Positions 41,631 through 50,972 of a stretch of 57,661 nucleotides of DNA are shown piece after piece. The stretch spans positions 1-57,661 of the forward strand of contig CAMCAZ010000018.1 of assembly GCA_945872795.1 (NCBI GenBank). The letters run 5' to 3'. Below the pieces are notes generated by a model, which saw only the letters and a list, made by a program, of their open reading frames with translations, did no database searches and was not told the origin of the DNA. The number at the start of each line of letters is the position of its first letter. Positions within the stretch are counted from its first letter, which is position 1. The position numbers were made by a program, and so were the translations under genes. The DNA comes from Chryseobacterium gleum (GTDB lineage: Bacteria; Bacteroidota; Bacteroidia; Flavobacteriales_F; PHOS-HE28).

Positions 41631-43844
41631 TCAGAAGCGGTCGCTGACGTCGAGCGCTGCGCCATCCGTAGCCACCACCGTGGCCTCCACTTCCTGCGGC
41701 ACCACGCTGTGGGCGGGGGCCACATCGTGACCGCCCTCATTGATGTGCGGTGCGATCACCAAGGCCACGATGCTCGTGAGCTTGATGAGGATGTTCATGG
41801 ATGGGCCCGAGGTGTCCTTGAAGGGATCGCCCACGGTATCACCGGTCACAGCGGCCTTGTGGGGCTCGCTGCCCTTCTTGTATTCCTTGCCATCGATCAT
41901 CACACCCTTCTCGAAGCTCTTCTTGGCATTGTCCCAGGCACCACCGGCGTTGTTCTGGAACATGCCCATGAGCACACCGCTCACGGTGATGCCGGCCAGC
42001 AATCCGCCCAACGCTTCAGGACCCGCGAGGAACCCGACGATGATCGGCGACAACAGCGCGAGGGCGCCGGGGGCGATCATCTCGCGGATGGAGGCCTCCG
42101 TGCTGATGGCCACGCACTTCTCGTACTCGGGCTTCGCCTTGCCCTCCATGATCCCGGGGATCTCGCGGAACTGGCGACGCACCTCCTTCACCATGTCCAT
42201 GGCGGCCTTGCCCACAGCGCTGATGGCCAATGAGCTGAAGAAGAAGGGGATCATGCCACCGACGAACAACATGGCCAGCACATCGGCCTTGTAGATGTCG
42301 ATACCGGTGATGCCGGACATGCCCACGTAGGCCGCGAAGAGCGCAAGTGCCGTGAGTGCGGCGGAGGCGATGGCGAAGCCTTTTCCGGTGGCGGCAGTGG
42401 TGTTGCCCACGGCGTCCAGGTTGTCAGTGCGCTCACGCACTTCCTTCGGCAGACCGCTCATCTCGGCGATACCACCGGCGTTGTCGGCGATGGGTCCGAA
42501 GGCGTCGATGGCGAGCTGCATGGCCGTGGTGGCCATCATGCCGGCCGCGGCGATCGCCACACCGTACATGCCGGCCAGGGTGAACGAACCCCAGATGCCC
42601 GCAGCGAGGATGATGATCGGCAGCACGGTGCTTTCCATGCCCATGGCCAAGCCCCCGATCACGTTGGTGCCGTGGCCCGTGCCGCTCTTCTGTACGATGC
42701 TGTCCACCGGACGACGGCCCATGCTGGTGTAGTACTCGGTCACCATGCTCATCAGCGTGCCCACCACGAGGCCGAGGATGATGGCGTAGAACACGCGCAT
42801 GCTGGTCACTTCCACGGAGATGCCGTTGCGCACGAACTGCATGGTCTCGGGCAACATCCAGTCCACCACGAAGTAGCTGCTGATCGCGACGAGCACCATG
42901 GAACCCCAGTTGCCCAGGTTCAGGGCGGTCATCACACTGTCCGTGTCCTTGTTGATCTTCACGAACAAGGTGCCCACGATGCTGAAGAGCACACCGAGAC
43001 CGGCGATCACCATCGGCAGCAGGATCGGGGCCATGCCACCGAAGTTGTCGGCGCTCACCACCTCGCGGCCCAGCACCATCGTCGCCAGCATCGTGGCCAC
43101 GTAGCTGCCGAAAAGGTCGGCGCCCATGCCGGCCACGTCACCCACGTTGTCGCCCACGTTGTCAGCGATGGTGGCGGGATTGCGGGCGTCATCCTCGGGG
43201 ATGCCGGCCTCCACCTTACCGACCAGATCGGCGCCCACGTCGGCGGCCTTGGTATAGATGCCACCGCCCACACGGGCGAAGAGCGCGATGGACTCTGCAC
43301 CCAGCGAGAAGCCCGCGAGCACCTCCAGGCACTTCATCATCTCCGGGCCGTTCGCACCGGCGTCGCCCACGTACATCTTCAGGAAAACGATGAACAGCGT
43401 GCTCAATCCCACCACGGCGAGACCCGCCACGCCGAGACCCATCACGGTGCCGCCGTTGAAGCTCACCTTCAGGGCTTGTGCAAGGCTCGTCCGGGCGGCC
43501 TGCGTGGTGCGCACGTTGGCCTTGGTGGCGATGTTCATGCCGATCCAACCGGCAAAGGCACTGAAGAAGGCACCGATGAGGAAGGCGATGGCGATGACCC
43601 AATCGCTGTTCGGATGCAGCGTACCGCTCCAGGCCAGCAGCGCAGCGGCGATGACGGCGAACACGCCGAGCACCTTCCACTCCGCCTTCAGGAATGCACT
43701 GGCTCCGCGGGCGATGTAGCCTGCGAGCTCCTGCATGTTGGCATCACCGGCATCCTGTTTGCCCACCCACACGGCCTTGGCGATCATCACCACCAGGCCC
43801 ACCACGCCCATCAGGGGGATGTAGTACATCAGTTCACTTCCCAT
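41631..43844 (-). CDS. hppA: Membrane-bound ion-pumping pyrophosphatase, K+-dependent type
   Basis: 737 residues, about 16 membrane helices. Pyrophosphate site: [57 protein letters not shown] (Ala484, Gly487) marks the K+-dependent class; K+-independent enzymes have Lys and Thr there. The ADLFGSY segment lacks the Glu that Na+ pumps usually carry at this place (ADLFESY), so proton pumping is more likely, but not certain. Links pyrophosphate hydrolysis to an ion gradient across the inner membrane. TATTTTTG at 43918-43925 gives a leader of about 70 bases. Confidence 0.95.
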   Translation of the reverse strand: MGSELMYYIPLMGVVGLVVMIAKAVWVGKQDAGDANMQELAGYIARGASAFLKAEWKVLGVFAVIAAALLAWSGTLHPNSDWVIAIAFLIGAFFSAFAGWIGMNIATKANVRTTQAARTSLAQALKVSFNGGTVMGLGVAGLAVVGLSTLFIVFLKMYVGDAGANGPEMMKCLEVLAGFSLGAESIALFARVGGGIYTKAADVGADLVGKVEAGIPEDDARNPATIADNVGDNVGDVAGMGADLFGSYVATMLATMVLGREVVSADNFGGMAPILLPMVIAGLGVLFSIVGTLFVKINKDTDSVMTALNLGNWGSMVLVAISSYFVVDWMLPETMQFVRNGISVEVTSMRVFYAIILGLVVGTLMSMVTEYYTSMGRRPVDSIVQKSGTGHGTNVIGGLAMGMESTVLPIIILAAGIWGSFTLAGMYGVAIAAAGMMATTAMQLAIDAFGPIADNAGGIAEMSGLPKEVRERTDNLDAVGNTTAATGKGFAIASAALTALALFAAYVGMSGITGIDIYKADVLAMLFVGGMIPFFFSSLAISAVGKAAMDMVKEVRRQFREIPGIMEGKAKPEYEKCVAISTEASIREMIAPGALALLSPIIVGFLAGPEALGGLLAGITVSGVLMGMFQNNAGGAWDNAKKSFEKGVMIDGKEYKKGSEPHKAAVTGDTVGDPFKDTSGPSMNILIKLTSIVALVIAPHINEGGHDVAPAHSVVPQEVEATVVATDGAALDVSDRF

Positions 43845-43917
43845 CTCAGTTCTGTTGATCTTTCGTTAACATCCTGTTCTTCAGTGGAAAAGCACTACCC
43901 ATTGCAGTGCAGGGGCG

Positions 43918-43925
43918 CAAAAATA
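43918..43925 (-). promoter_or_regulatory. -7 promoter box TATTTTTG
   Basis: Upstream of hppA, leaving an untranslated leader of about 70 bases, longer than for most genes here. Confidence 0.5.
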
Positions 43926-44000
43926 GACGAATGCTTGGAATATGGAACGCAGCAGCGTCCGATGATACCAACTGAAGAGCCGATGCGGCTTGCAGTAGGT

Positions 44001-44984
44001 CTACTTCACCAGATACATCACCTCCTTCACCGCCTTCACGGTGCGCTCCACGCTGGGCAGTGCGGCATCGATCAAAGTGGGCGTGAACGGCAGGGGCGTA
44101 TCGGCGGCGTTCACGCGGATCACCGGTGAATCGAGGAAGTCGAAGGCATCCTTCTGTACCCGGTAGGCGATCTCGCTGCTGATACTGGCCACCGGCCAGT
44201 TCTCATCCACCACCACCAGCCGGTTGGTCTTGCGCACGCTCTTCAGGATGGTGGCGTGGTCCAGCGGACGGATGGTGCGCAGGTCGATGACCTCGGCATC
44301 GATGCCCTCCTTGGCCAGTTCTTCCGCCGCGCCCAGGGCGATCTTCATCATCTTCCCGAAGGAAACGATGGTGACGTCCTTGCCGGCACGCTTGATATCG
44401 GCCACGCCGATGGGGAGCAGGTACTCCCCGTCGGGGATCTCGCCCTTGTCACCGTACATGCGCTCGCTCTCCATGAAGAGCACCGGGTCGTTATCACGGA
44501 TCGCGGCCTTCAGCAGGCCCTTGGCATCGTAGGGCGTGTAGGGGGTGATCACCTTCAGGCCGGGCACATTCGCGTACATGGCCTCGAAGCTCTGGCTGTG
44601 CGTGGCGGCCAACTGGCCGGCGCTGCCGTTGCCGCCGCGGAACACGATGGGAATGTGGAACTGGCCTCCGCTCATCTGCAGCATCTTGGCCGCGTGGTTG
44701 ATGATCTGGTCACTGGCCAGTACGGCGAAGTTCCAGGTCATGAACTCGATGATGGGGCGCAGACCGTTCATGGCCGCACCCACCCCGATGGCGGTGAAGC
44801 CCAGCTCGGCGATCGGCGTGTCGATCACGCGTTTCGCACCGAACTCGGCGAGCATACCCTTGCTCACCTTGTAGGCGCCGTCGTACTCGGCCACCTCTTC
44901 ACCCATCAGGAACACGTTGGGGTCACGGCGCATCTCTTCGCTCATGGCCTCGTTGAGGGCTTCCCGGAATTGTACTGTGCGCAT
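44001..44984 (-). CDS. pdhB: Pyruvate dehydrogenase E1 component, beta subunit
   Basis: 327 residues from ATG 44984; the frame is open further up without homology. Transketolase-like pyrimidine-binding domain ([108 protein letters not shown]) and a C-terminal domain ([29 protein letters not shown]). With E1 alpha it decarboxylates pyruvate using thiamine diphosphate; the alpha gene is not adjacent. Other 2-oxoacid dehydrogenase substrates cannot be fully excluded. Confidence 0.92.
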   Translation of the reverse strand: MRTVQFREALNEAMSEEMRRDPNVFLMGEEVAEYDGAYKVSKGMLAEFGAKRVIDTPIAELGFTAIGVGAAMNGLRPIIEFMTWNFAVLASDQIINHAAKMLQMSGGQFHIPIVFRGGNGSAGQLAATHSQSFEAMYANVPGLKVITPYTPYDAKGLLKAAIRDNDPVLFMESERMYGDKGEIPDGEYLLPIGVADIKRAGKDVTIVSFGKMMKIALGAAEELAKEGIDAEVIDLRTIRPLDHATILKSVRKTNRLVVVDENWPVASISSEIAYRVQKDAFDFLDSPVIRVNAADTPLPFTPTLIDAALPSVERTVKAVKEVMYLVK

Positions 44985-45005
44985 GGTGTGGTCCGAATTG
45001 GGGGC

Positions 45006-45013
45006 CAAAGGTA
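45006..45013 (-). promoter_or_regulatory. -7 promoter box TACCTTTG
   Basis: 21 bases before the pdhB ATG. Confidence 0.6.
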
Positions 45014-45235
45014 ACGGCCGTTCGAACAAGGGGATGGGGCGAGGCCACGGGGCCACCGCCCATTGACCGTTGTCCACAATACTCCGGATGATCTGCGACG
45101 CCGCTGGGGTCGTTACGCGCGCATTCATCCATTAGCCTCTGGGGTCAGTATGGCAAGCGTAGAGGCGACGGCCCGGGGTTCGTGGCGAAGGGGCCACCAC
45201 CGATCCACACCCGCCCAAGGTGCTGCGATGCTCCG

Positions 45236-45243
45236 TAAGTTTG
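45236..45243 (+). promoter_or_regulatory. -7 promoter box TAAGTTTG
   Basis: 72 bases before the etfB ATG; the likely start of an etfBA transcript. Confidence 0.5.
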
Positions 45244-45315
45244 CGCCCCCTTCGCGGGCCTGCTTCCGGGCAGGGCCCCCGAACAGATGGAACCAGAACC
45301 CTGTTCTCCCAAGAC

Positions 45316-46059
45316 ATGAAGATCCTCGTCCTTCTCAGCCAGGTGCCCGACACCACGGCACGCATCGCTTTCACCAATGACAGCACCCAGTTCGATGGGA
45401 ACGGCGTCACCTTCATCGTGAACCCCTACGATGAGTGGTATGCCCTGGTGCGTGCCCTCGAACTGAAGGAGGCCGCCGGTGCCGGGACCGTCACCACCAT
45501 CACCGTGGGCGGTGCCGATACCGATGCCACCATCCGCAAGGGCCTGGCGATCGGCGCGGATGAGGCGGTGCGCGTGGATGTGCAGCCCACAGAGGCCCTG
45601 CAGGTGGCCGAACAGGTGGCGGCCTATGCCAGGGACAAAGGCTTCGACCTGATCCTGGCCGGCAAGGAGACCATCGACCACAACGGCGGCCAGGTGGGCG
45701 CCATGGTGGCCGAACTCCTGGACCTGCCCTACGTGCCGCTGGCCAGCAAGCTGGAGGTCAGCGCCGGCACAGCGACCGTGGAACGCGATGTGCCCGGTGG
45801 CATCGAAGTACTGGAGGTGGCCCTGCCTGTGGTGCTGAGCGCCAGCAAGGGCATGGCCGAGCAGCGCATCCCCAACATGCGCGGCATCATGGCCGCCCGC
45901 ACCAAGCCCCTGACCGTGGTGCCCGCTGCCAGCGTGGACAACGTGGGCGGCACCGTGAAGTTCGAGCTGCCTCCCGCCAAGGGCGCCGTGAAGATGATCC
46001 AGGCCGATCAAGCCGGCCAGCTCATTGAACTGCTGCACTCCGAAGCCAAGGTGATCTGA
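45316..46059 (+). CDS. etfB: Electron transfer flavoprotein, beta subunit
   Basis: 247 residues from ATG 45316. Typical MKILVLLSQVPDT start, NPYDEWYALVRALELKE, the AMP-binding AGKETIDHNGGQVGAMVAELLDLPYV and the recognition-loop region LPVVLSASKGMAEQRIPNMRGIMAAR. Pairs with EtfA to carry electrons from acyl-CoA and other dehydrogenases to the quinone pool. Shares an operon with etfA, 52 bases downstream. Confidence 0.95.
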   Translation: MKILVLLSQVPDTTARIAFTNDSTQFDGNGVTFIVNPYDEWYALVRALELKEAAGAGTVTTITVGGADTDATIRKGLAIGADEAVRVDVQPTEALQVAEQVAAYARDKGFDLILAGKETIDHNGGQVGAMVAELLDLPYVPLASKLEVSAGTATVERDVPGGIEVLEVALPVVLSASKGMAEQRIPNMRGIMAARTKPLTVVPAASVDNVGGTVKFELPPAKGAVKMIQADQAGQLIELLHSEAKVI

Positions 46060-46111
46060 TCCAAACCCATCGTACGGGCGGGAAATTTCCCGACCCCACA
46101 ATTCTCTTTCC

Positions 46112-47050
46112 ATGAGCACCATCGTATTCATCGACACCCGGGGCAACAAGATCCCCAAAGCGGCCCAAGAGGCCGTGAGCTATGCCAGCCAGCTGGCCGG
46201 CGGACCCGTAACGGCCGTGACCTTCGGCGACGGACAGGGACTGGAAAGCCTCGGCAACCAGGGCGCCGGCAAGGTCATCGTGGCGCGCGGCGTGAACGTG
46301 CTGGACAGCCAGCAGCTTACCAAGCTCGTGGCCGATGTGGCCGCGAAGGAAGGCGCCACCACCATCGTGTGCGTGAACGATGCCACGGGGAAGGCCGTGG
46401 CACCGCGCCTGGCGGCGAGGCTCAAGGCCGGGCACGTGGCCGGTGCGTTGGGCCTGCCGGAGGGGAACAAGTTCAAGCGCAACGTCTTCAGCGGAAAGGC
46501 CAAGGCGTGGGTGGAGGTGACCAGTGCCATGCGCGTGATCAGCCTGATGCCGAACTCGGTCGCCATTGCCAAGGGTGATGCCAACGCCCCTGTGGAGGAC
46601 TACAGCGGCGACCTCGGCAGTGCACGCATCACCGTGAAGGAGCTGCGCAAGGCGGGCACCGGCATTCCGCTGCCCGAGGCCGAACTGGTGGTGAGCGCCG
46701 GTCGCGGCATGAAAGGCCCCGAGCATTGGGGTCCGGTGGAGGAACTGGCCACCCTGCTCGGTGCCGCCACGGCCTGCAGCCGTCCGGTGGCCGACATGCA
46801 CTGGCGCCCGCACCATGAGCACGTGGGACAGACCGGCGTGGCCATCCGCCCCAATCTGTACATCGCCATCGGCATCAGCGGCGCCATCCAGCACTTGGCC
46901 GGCGTGAACCAGAGCAAGGTGATCTGCGTGATCAACAAGGACCCCGAGGCGCCCTTCTTCAAGGCTGCCGATTACGGCATCGTGGGCGATGCCGCCGAGG
47001 TGCTTCCCCAGCTGATCGCAGCGACGAAGAAGCTGAACGCAGAGCGGTAA
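46112..47050 (+). CDS. etfA: Electron transfer flavoprotein, alpha subunit
   Basis: 312 residues. The N-terminal domain is followed by the FAD domain: VVSAGRGMKGPEHW, the Arg-containing ATACSRPVADMHWRP, GQTGVAIRPNLYIAIGISGAIQHLAG, VICVINKDPEAPFFKAADYGIVGDAAEVLPQL. Forms the FAD-binding heterodimer with EtfB. Bacterial short type without extra domains. Confidence 0.95.
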   Translation: MSTIVFIDTRGNKIPKAAQEAVSYASQLAGGPVTAVTFGDGQGLESLGNQGAGKVIVARGVNVLDSQQLTKLVADVAAKEGATTIVCVNDATGKAVAPRLAARLKAGHVAGALGLPEGNKFKRNVFSGKAKAWVEVTSAMRVISLMPNSVAIAKGDANAPVEDYSGDLGSARITVKELRKAGTGIPLPEAELVVSAGRGMKGPEHWGPVEELATLLGAATACSRPVADMHWRPHHEHVGQTGVAIRPNLYIAIGISGAIQHLAGVNQSKVICVINKDPEAPFFKAADYGIVGDAAEVLPQLIAATKKLNAER

Positions 47051-47141
47051 GCTGCACCGATGTAAGAGAGCGGCAACGCGCTATCTTGTCCAACTCCGCT
47101 TTGACACCGATCTCGTCACTGTGGCTGAACGGACGATCGCC

Positions 47142-47987
47142 ATGGGTCGCACACTACACGTCGAGGACAAGCTGATCCGGTTGGTCACGGTAAGTGATCA
47201 GGACTACATTTCCTTGACCGATATGGCCCGCGACCAGAGCGGGGACCTGATCAAGGCCTGGTTGCGGAACAAAAGCACTTTGGAGTTCCTTGCGGTTTGG
47301 GAGACCCTGAGCAACCCCGGTTTTAATTCGGTCGAATTCGACCGAATTAGAATGGAGGCCGGGTCCAACCGATTCACCATCAGTGTGAAAGAGTGGGTGG
47401 CCCAGACCGGGGCGACCGGTGTCATTGCACGGACCGGCCGATATGGCGGAACATACGCCCACAAGGATATCGCCCTGGAATTCGCCGCATGGATCAGCCC
47501 GGTGTTCCGGCTCTATCTGGTCAAGGAGTTCGAGCGTTTGAAGGCGCTGGAAGGCAGCCGATACGACCTGGAGTGGAACGTGCGCCGGGTGCTCACGAAG
47601 CTCAACTACAAGGCGCATACCGATTCCATCAAGGAGTACATCATTCCACGGCTGAACATTGCAAAGGACCTGGAGAAGTACGTCTACGCTGACGAGGCCG
47701 ATATCCTGAACCTCGCGCTGTTCGGTTGTACAGCTGCCGAATGGCGCCAAGCCAATCCACAAGCGGCGAAGGAAGGCAGGAACATCCGTGATATCGCCAG
47801 CATCAACGAGCTCACTGTACTGGCCAACATGGAAACGCTCAATGCCAGCTTCATTGAGGAAGGACAAGGGAAGCACCATCGCCTGCTACGCTTGCACGAC
47901 TATGCCCGCAAGCACTTGGCCCGGCTCGATGGCGAGGACTTCATCAGGTCGCTGAAGGAAGGGCCCGGTCCGGCTGAACAGGGGTAG
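47142..47987 (+). CDS. KilA-N domain protein
   Basis: 281 residues from ATG 47142 (a GTG at 47121 in the same frame is possible). KilA-N DNA-binding domain at about 20-140: DYISLTDMARDQSGDLIKAWLRNKSTLEFLAVWETL, VKEWVAQTGATGVIARTGRYGGTYAHKDIALEFAAWISPVFRLYLVKEFERLK. The C-terminal half is helical. KilA-N proteins are best known from phages and DNA viruses, but stand-alone chromosomal forms are common in Bacteroidota. No phage genes lie nearby; it sits between etfA and the bifunctional nuclease gene. A 26-bp perfect palindrome lies inside the coding region at 47324-47349. Confidence 0.85.
   Translation: MGRTLHVEDKLIRLVTVSDQDYISLTDMARDQSGDLIKAWLRNKSTLEFLAVWETLSNPGFNSVEFDRIRMEAGSNRFTISVKEWVAQTGATGVIARTGRYGGTYAHKDIALEFAAWISPVFRLYLVKEFERLKALEGSRYDLEWNVRRVLTKLNYKAHTDSIKEYIIPRLNIAKDLEKYVYADEADILNLALFGCTAAEWRQANPQAAKEGRNIRDIASINELTVLANMETLNASFIEEGQGKHHRLLRLHDYARKHLARLDGEDFIRSLKEGPGPAEQG
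47324..47349. repeat. 26-bp perfect palindrome inside the KilA-N gene
   Basis: TAATTCGGTCGAA followed by its exact complement. It encodes part of the conserved FNSVEFDRI stretch. Confidence 0.7.
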
Positions 47988-48008
47988 CATTGGAGCGAAC
48001 TTCCCATC

Positions 48009-48042
48009 GAACGCCCCGATCCCGTTCCGGTTCGGGGCGTTC
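48009..48042 (+). terminator. Hairpin terminator after the KilA-N gene
   Basis: GAACGCCCCGA (48009-48019) pairs with TCGGGGCGTTC (48032-48042). The -7 box of the next gene starts four bases later. Confidence 0.65.
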
Positions 48043-48045
48043 TCG

Positions 48046-48053
48046 TATCTTCA
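48046..48053 (+). promoter_or_regulatory. -7 promoter box TATCTTCA
   Basis: 18 bases before the ATG at 48072. Confidence 0.45.
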
Positions 48054-48071
48054 CGGCCCGCTAAGAACAGC

Positions 48072-48659
48072 ATGGAGAAGGTCGAGCTGCGATTCCTGAG
48101 GATCACCTACAGCCATACCCACGCTGGGGCGTATGCGCTGATCCTGTCCGAAGTGCACGGCGACCGTCGCCTGCCCATCATCATCGGCGGTGTGGAGGCA
48201 CAGGCCATCGCCATCCAGGTGGAGAACATCAAGCCCGCCCGGCCACTCACCCACGACCTCTTCAAGAACATCAGCGACACCCTGGGCTTCACCCTCAAGG
48301 AGGTCATCATCAACGACCTGGTGGAGGGGATCTTCCATGCCAAGCTGGTGATGGAACAGGAAGGCCGGGAAGTGGAGGTCGATGCGCGCAGCAGCGACGC
48401 CATCGCCCTGGCCCTGCGCTTCGCCTGCCCCATCTTCACCTACGAGTTCATCCTCAGCGCCGCAGGCCTGAAGGTGGATGAGGGCGAAGAAGAGGAGGAG
48501 AGCGAAGGCGGCGAGAAGAAGGCCTCGGCCAAGGGTGAGAAACGCGGCACCACCATCGAGGAGCTGCGCGACCTGCTGGAGGAAGCGCTGAACGACGAGG
48601 ACTACGAGCGGGCCTCCAAGCTGCGCGACGAGATCAAGAAGCGAGAAGGCAGCAACTGA
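48072..48659 (+). CDS. Bifunctional nuclease family protein with UVR motif
   Basis: 195 residues. BFN/DUF151 domain (about 1-135: GAYALILSEVHGDRRLPIIIGGVEAQAIAIQ, RPLTHDLFKNI, EVDARSSDAIALALRFACPIF), then an acidic/Lys linker (about 140-165) and a C-terminal UVR motif (LRDLLEEALNDEDYERASKLRDEIKKRE), the UvrB/UvrC interaction helix pair. Plant BFN proteins cut DNA and RNA; bacterial ones are poorly known. The UVR motif suggests protein contacts, perhaps with repair or Clp-type partners. Confidence 0.9.
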   Translation: MEKVELRFLRITYSHTHAGAYALILSEVHGDRRLPIIIGGVEAQAIAIQVENIKPARPLTHDLFKNISDTLGFTLKEVIINDLVEGIFHAKLVMEQEGREVEVDARSSDAIALALRFACPIFTYEFILSAAGLKVDEGEEEEESEGGEKKASAKGEKRGTTIEELRDLLEEALNDEDYERASKLRDEIKKREGSN

Positions 48660-48730
48660 TCACTTCGTCTGCACTGTTGCGCGGGTCGCGGGCAAACAGC
48701 AACTTCGCCGCTCCCATCCGAACAGCACCC

Positions 48731-50110
48731 ATGCGTTTCCTTCCCTATGCCATCCTTGCGTTGATCGCTCTGCTCCCTTTTCCCGCATGGGCACAGGGCA
48801 CTACCGCACCATTGACCGGCGCCTCCTTCGAGAGCATCCTGCGCGGCGTGGTGGGCCTGGCCGTGATCATCGCCATCGCCTGGGTGTTCAGCGCCAAACG
48901 CCGGCAGGTGGACTGGAAGGTGGTGGGCATCGGGCTCGCGTTCCAACTGTTGCTGGCCCTGGCCATCCTCTACATCCCCATCGTGCAGGTGGGCTTCGAG
49001 GCCGTGGGCAAGGTCTTCGTGAAGGTGCTGGACTTCACCACCATCGGCAGCAGGTTCCTCTTCCGCGACCTGATGGACGTCAACAGCTTCGGTTTCATCT
49101 TCGCCCTGCAGATCCTGCCCACCATCATCTTCTTCAGCGCGCTCACCAGCGTGCTCTTCTACCTCGGCATCATCCAGAAAGTGGTTTACGTCCTGGCCTG
49201 GGCACTGAATAAGACGATGAAGCTGAGCGGCGCCGAAAGCCTGAGCACGGCCGGCAACATCTTTCTGGGGCAGACCGAAGCGCCCTTGATGGTGAAGGCC
49301 TACCTGGACAAGATGAACCGCTCGGAGATCTTCCTGGTGATGACCGCCGGAATGGCCACGGTGGCCGGCGGCGTGCTGGCGGCCTACGTCGGTTTCCTCG
49401 GTGGCGATGATCCCGTGATGCGCCTCTTCTTCGCCAAACACCTGCTCACCGCCAGTGTGATGGCCGCCCCCGGCGCCGTGGTGGTCGCCAAGATCCTCTT
49501 CCCGCAGACCGAGCCCATCGACCAGCGCATCGAGGTGAGCATGGACAAGGTGGGCAGCAACTTCCTGGATGCCATGAGCAACGGCACCACCGAAGGCCTG
49601 AAGCTGGCCGCCAACGTGGGCGCGATGCTGCTGGTGTTCTTCGCTTTCATCGCAATGGCCAACTACGGCTTCCTGAAACTGGGTGATGCCTTCGGCATCA
49701 ACGGCTGGGTGGCCTCGGTCTCCAACGGCAATTTCAAGGGGCTTTCGCTGGAGTTCATCCTCGGCTACCTCTTCGCGCCGCTGATGTGGCTGATCGGTGT
49801 GGCCACGGAGGACATCACCCTTACCGGCCGCCTGGTGGGCGAGAAGATCATCGCCAGTGAGTTCGTCGGCTACGAAAGCCTCGCCACCCTGAAGGCCAGC
49901 GGTGCCTTCACCTACCAGCGCAGCATCGTGATGGCCACCTACATGCTCTGCGGCTTCGCGAACTTCGCCAGCATCGGCATCCAGATCGGGGGCATTGGGT
50001 CGCTGGCGCCCAGCAAACGCGCCTGGCTGAGCGAGTTCGGCTTCCGGGCACTGCTCGGTGGCACGCTGGCCTCGCTGCTGAGCGCGACGATCATCGGGAT
50101 GTTGATCTGA
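48731..50110 (+). CDS. Concentrative nucleoside transporter, NupC/CNT family
   Basis: 459 residues from ATG 48731, with about ten membrane helices after an N-terminal signal-like segment (AILALIALLPFPAWA). CNT signatures: GNIFLGQTEAPLMVKAYL, MNRSEIFLVMTAGMATVAGGVLAAYV, SNGTTEGLKLAANVGAMLLVF, GEKIIASEFVGYESL, TYMLCGFANFASIGIQIGGIGSLAP. Imports nucleosides using a cation gradient; it would feed the deoxynucleoside kinases and adenine deaminase in this window. Confidence 0.92.
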   Translation: MRFLPYAILALIALLPFPAWAQGTTAPLTGASFESILRGVVGLAVIIAIAWVFSAKRRQVDWKVVGIGLAFQLLLALAILYIPIVQVGFEAVGKVFVKVLDFTTIGSRFLFRDLMDVNSFGFIFALQILPTIIFFSALTSVLFYLGIIQKVVYVLAWALNKTMKLSGAESLSTAGNIFLGQTEAPLMVKAYLDKMNRSEIFLVMTAGMATVAGGVLAAYVGFLGGDDPVMRLFFAKHLLTASVMAAPGAVVVAKILFPQTEPIDQRIEVSMDKVGSNFLDAMSNGTTEGLKLAANVGAMLLVFFAFIAMANYGFLKLGDAFGINGWVASVSNGNFKGLSLEFILGYLFAPLMWLIGVATEDITLTGRLVGEKIIASEFVGYESLATLKASGAFTYQRSIVMATYMLCGFANFASIGIQIGGIGSLAPSKRAWLSEFGFRALLGGTLASLLSATIIGMLI

Positions 50111-50124
50111 GGGGCTTAATTCAT

Positions 50125-50333
50125 CGTTGTTCGGGGTTCGTTGTTCGGGGCGCTTCGAGGAGGTCTTGTGGGCAACGGTGAGGCAGAGCCTTCGCACCGA
50201 GGGCAGAGCGAGGGGGAAGCAATGCTTCGTCATTTCACAGAGCATTCAATGATCACCGTGATCCATCGTTGTTCGAAGCACAGCACCTACAGATCTGGAA
50301 AAGCTTGGAACGAAGCACTCCCCCCGAACAACG
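50125..50333. repeat. MITE-like inverted repeat in the gap before the CHAP gene
   Basis: CGTTGTTCGGGG occurs twice at 50125-50136 and 50139-50150, and its complement at 50322-50333; outside these the arms go on imperfectly (ATCGTTG, GCTTCG). The 170 bases between hold no gene. No target-site duplication could be seen. Confidence 0.4.
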
Positions 50334-50352
50334 ACCAACGATCACCGCCCCA

Positions 50353-50934
50353 ATGCGTCGCCTACTTGTCATCCTTTCCCTGCTCGTTGCGCTGGGCGGC
50401 GTGGCCTGGTATATCGCCACGGACCGGCCCACAGCCGCGCTCCTTCCCCGCGAACCCGGCACCCCGCTGGATTCCCTGAACGGCGTGGTGGTGTACCACA
50501 ACGGCAGCATGGGCCATGTGAACGGGCGCAACGTGGTGGACGGCTACAACGTGGGTCTGAAGTACCAGTGCGTGGAATTCGTGAAACGCTACTATCTGGA
50601 TTACTACGGGCACCGCATGCCGAACAGCTACGGCCACGCCAAGGACCTCTTCGAACCCGCCGTGGTGGACGGTGCCCTGAACGAACAGCGCGCCCTGCTC
50701 CAGTTCACCAACCCCAGCGCAGAGCGGCCCCGGGTGGGCGACCTGGTGATCCTGGATGCGTGGCGGGGCAACGCCTACGGCCATGTGGCCATCGTGAGCG
50801 CCGTGCAGGACGATGAGCTGGAAATGATCCAACAGAACACCGGCAGCACCCGCCAACAGTATGACCTGGAGCAGCAGGACGGCCAGTGGCTGATCGACAA
50901 TGATCGCGTGCTGGGCTGGCTGCGCATGCCGTGA
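50353..50934 (+). CDS. CHAP-domain amidase
   Basis: 194 residues. One N-terminal hydrophobic segment (LLVILSLLVALGGVAWYIA) anchors or exports it. CHAP domain: catalytic Cys in KYQCVEFVKRYY, then RPRVGDLVILDAWRGNAYGHVAIVSAV with the catalytic His, and an acidic partner further on. CHAP enzymes cut amide bonds in peptidoglycan or in glutathionylspermidine; the size and context favour a cell-wall role. Confidence 0.85.
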   Translation: MRRLLVILSLLVALGGVAWYIATDRPTAALLPREPGTPLDSLNGVVVYHNGSMGHVNGRNVVDGYNVGLKYQCVEFVKRYYLDYYGHRMPNSYGHAKDLFEPAVVDGALNEQRALLQFTNPSAERPRVGDLVILDAWRGNAYGHVAIVSAVQDDELEMIQQNTGSTRQQYDLEQQDGQWLIDNDRVLGWLRMP

Positions 50935-50944
50935 CGCGTCCCGC

Positions 50945-50952
50945 TACCTTCA
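50945..50952 (+). promoter_or_regulatory. -7 promoter box TACCTTCA
   Basis: 20 bases before ATG 50973. Confidence 0.4.
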
Positions 50953-50972
50953 CCTGCCCTATTCCCCCGCGC

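Noticed and set aside
42672-44129. 485-codon plus-strand frame opposite hppA
   Set aside because: His-rich antisense of the pyrophosphatase; no start signal or domain.
47142-47987. Prophage remnant around the KilA-N gene
   Set aside because: Neighbours on both sides are housekeeping genes; no integrase, structural or other phage gene is present.
48602-50245. 547-codon minus-strand frame opposite the nucleoside transporter
   Set aside because: Shadow frame with Glu/His/Gln-rich repeats caused by codon bias.
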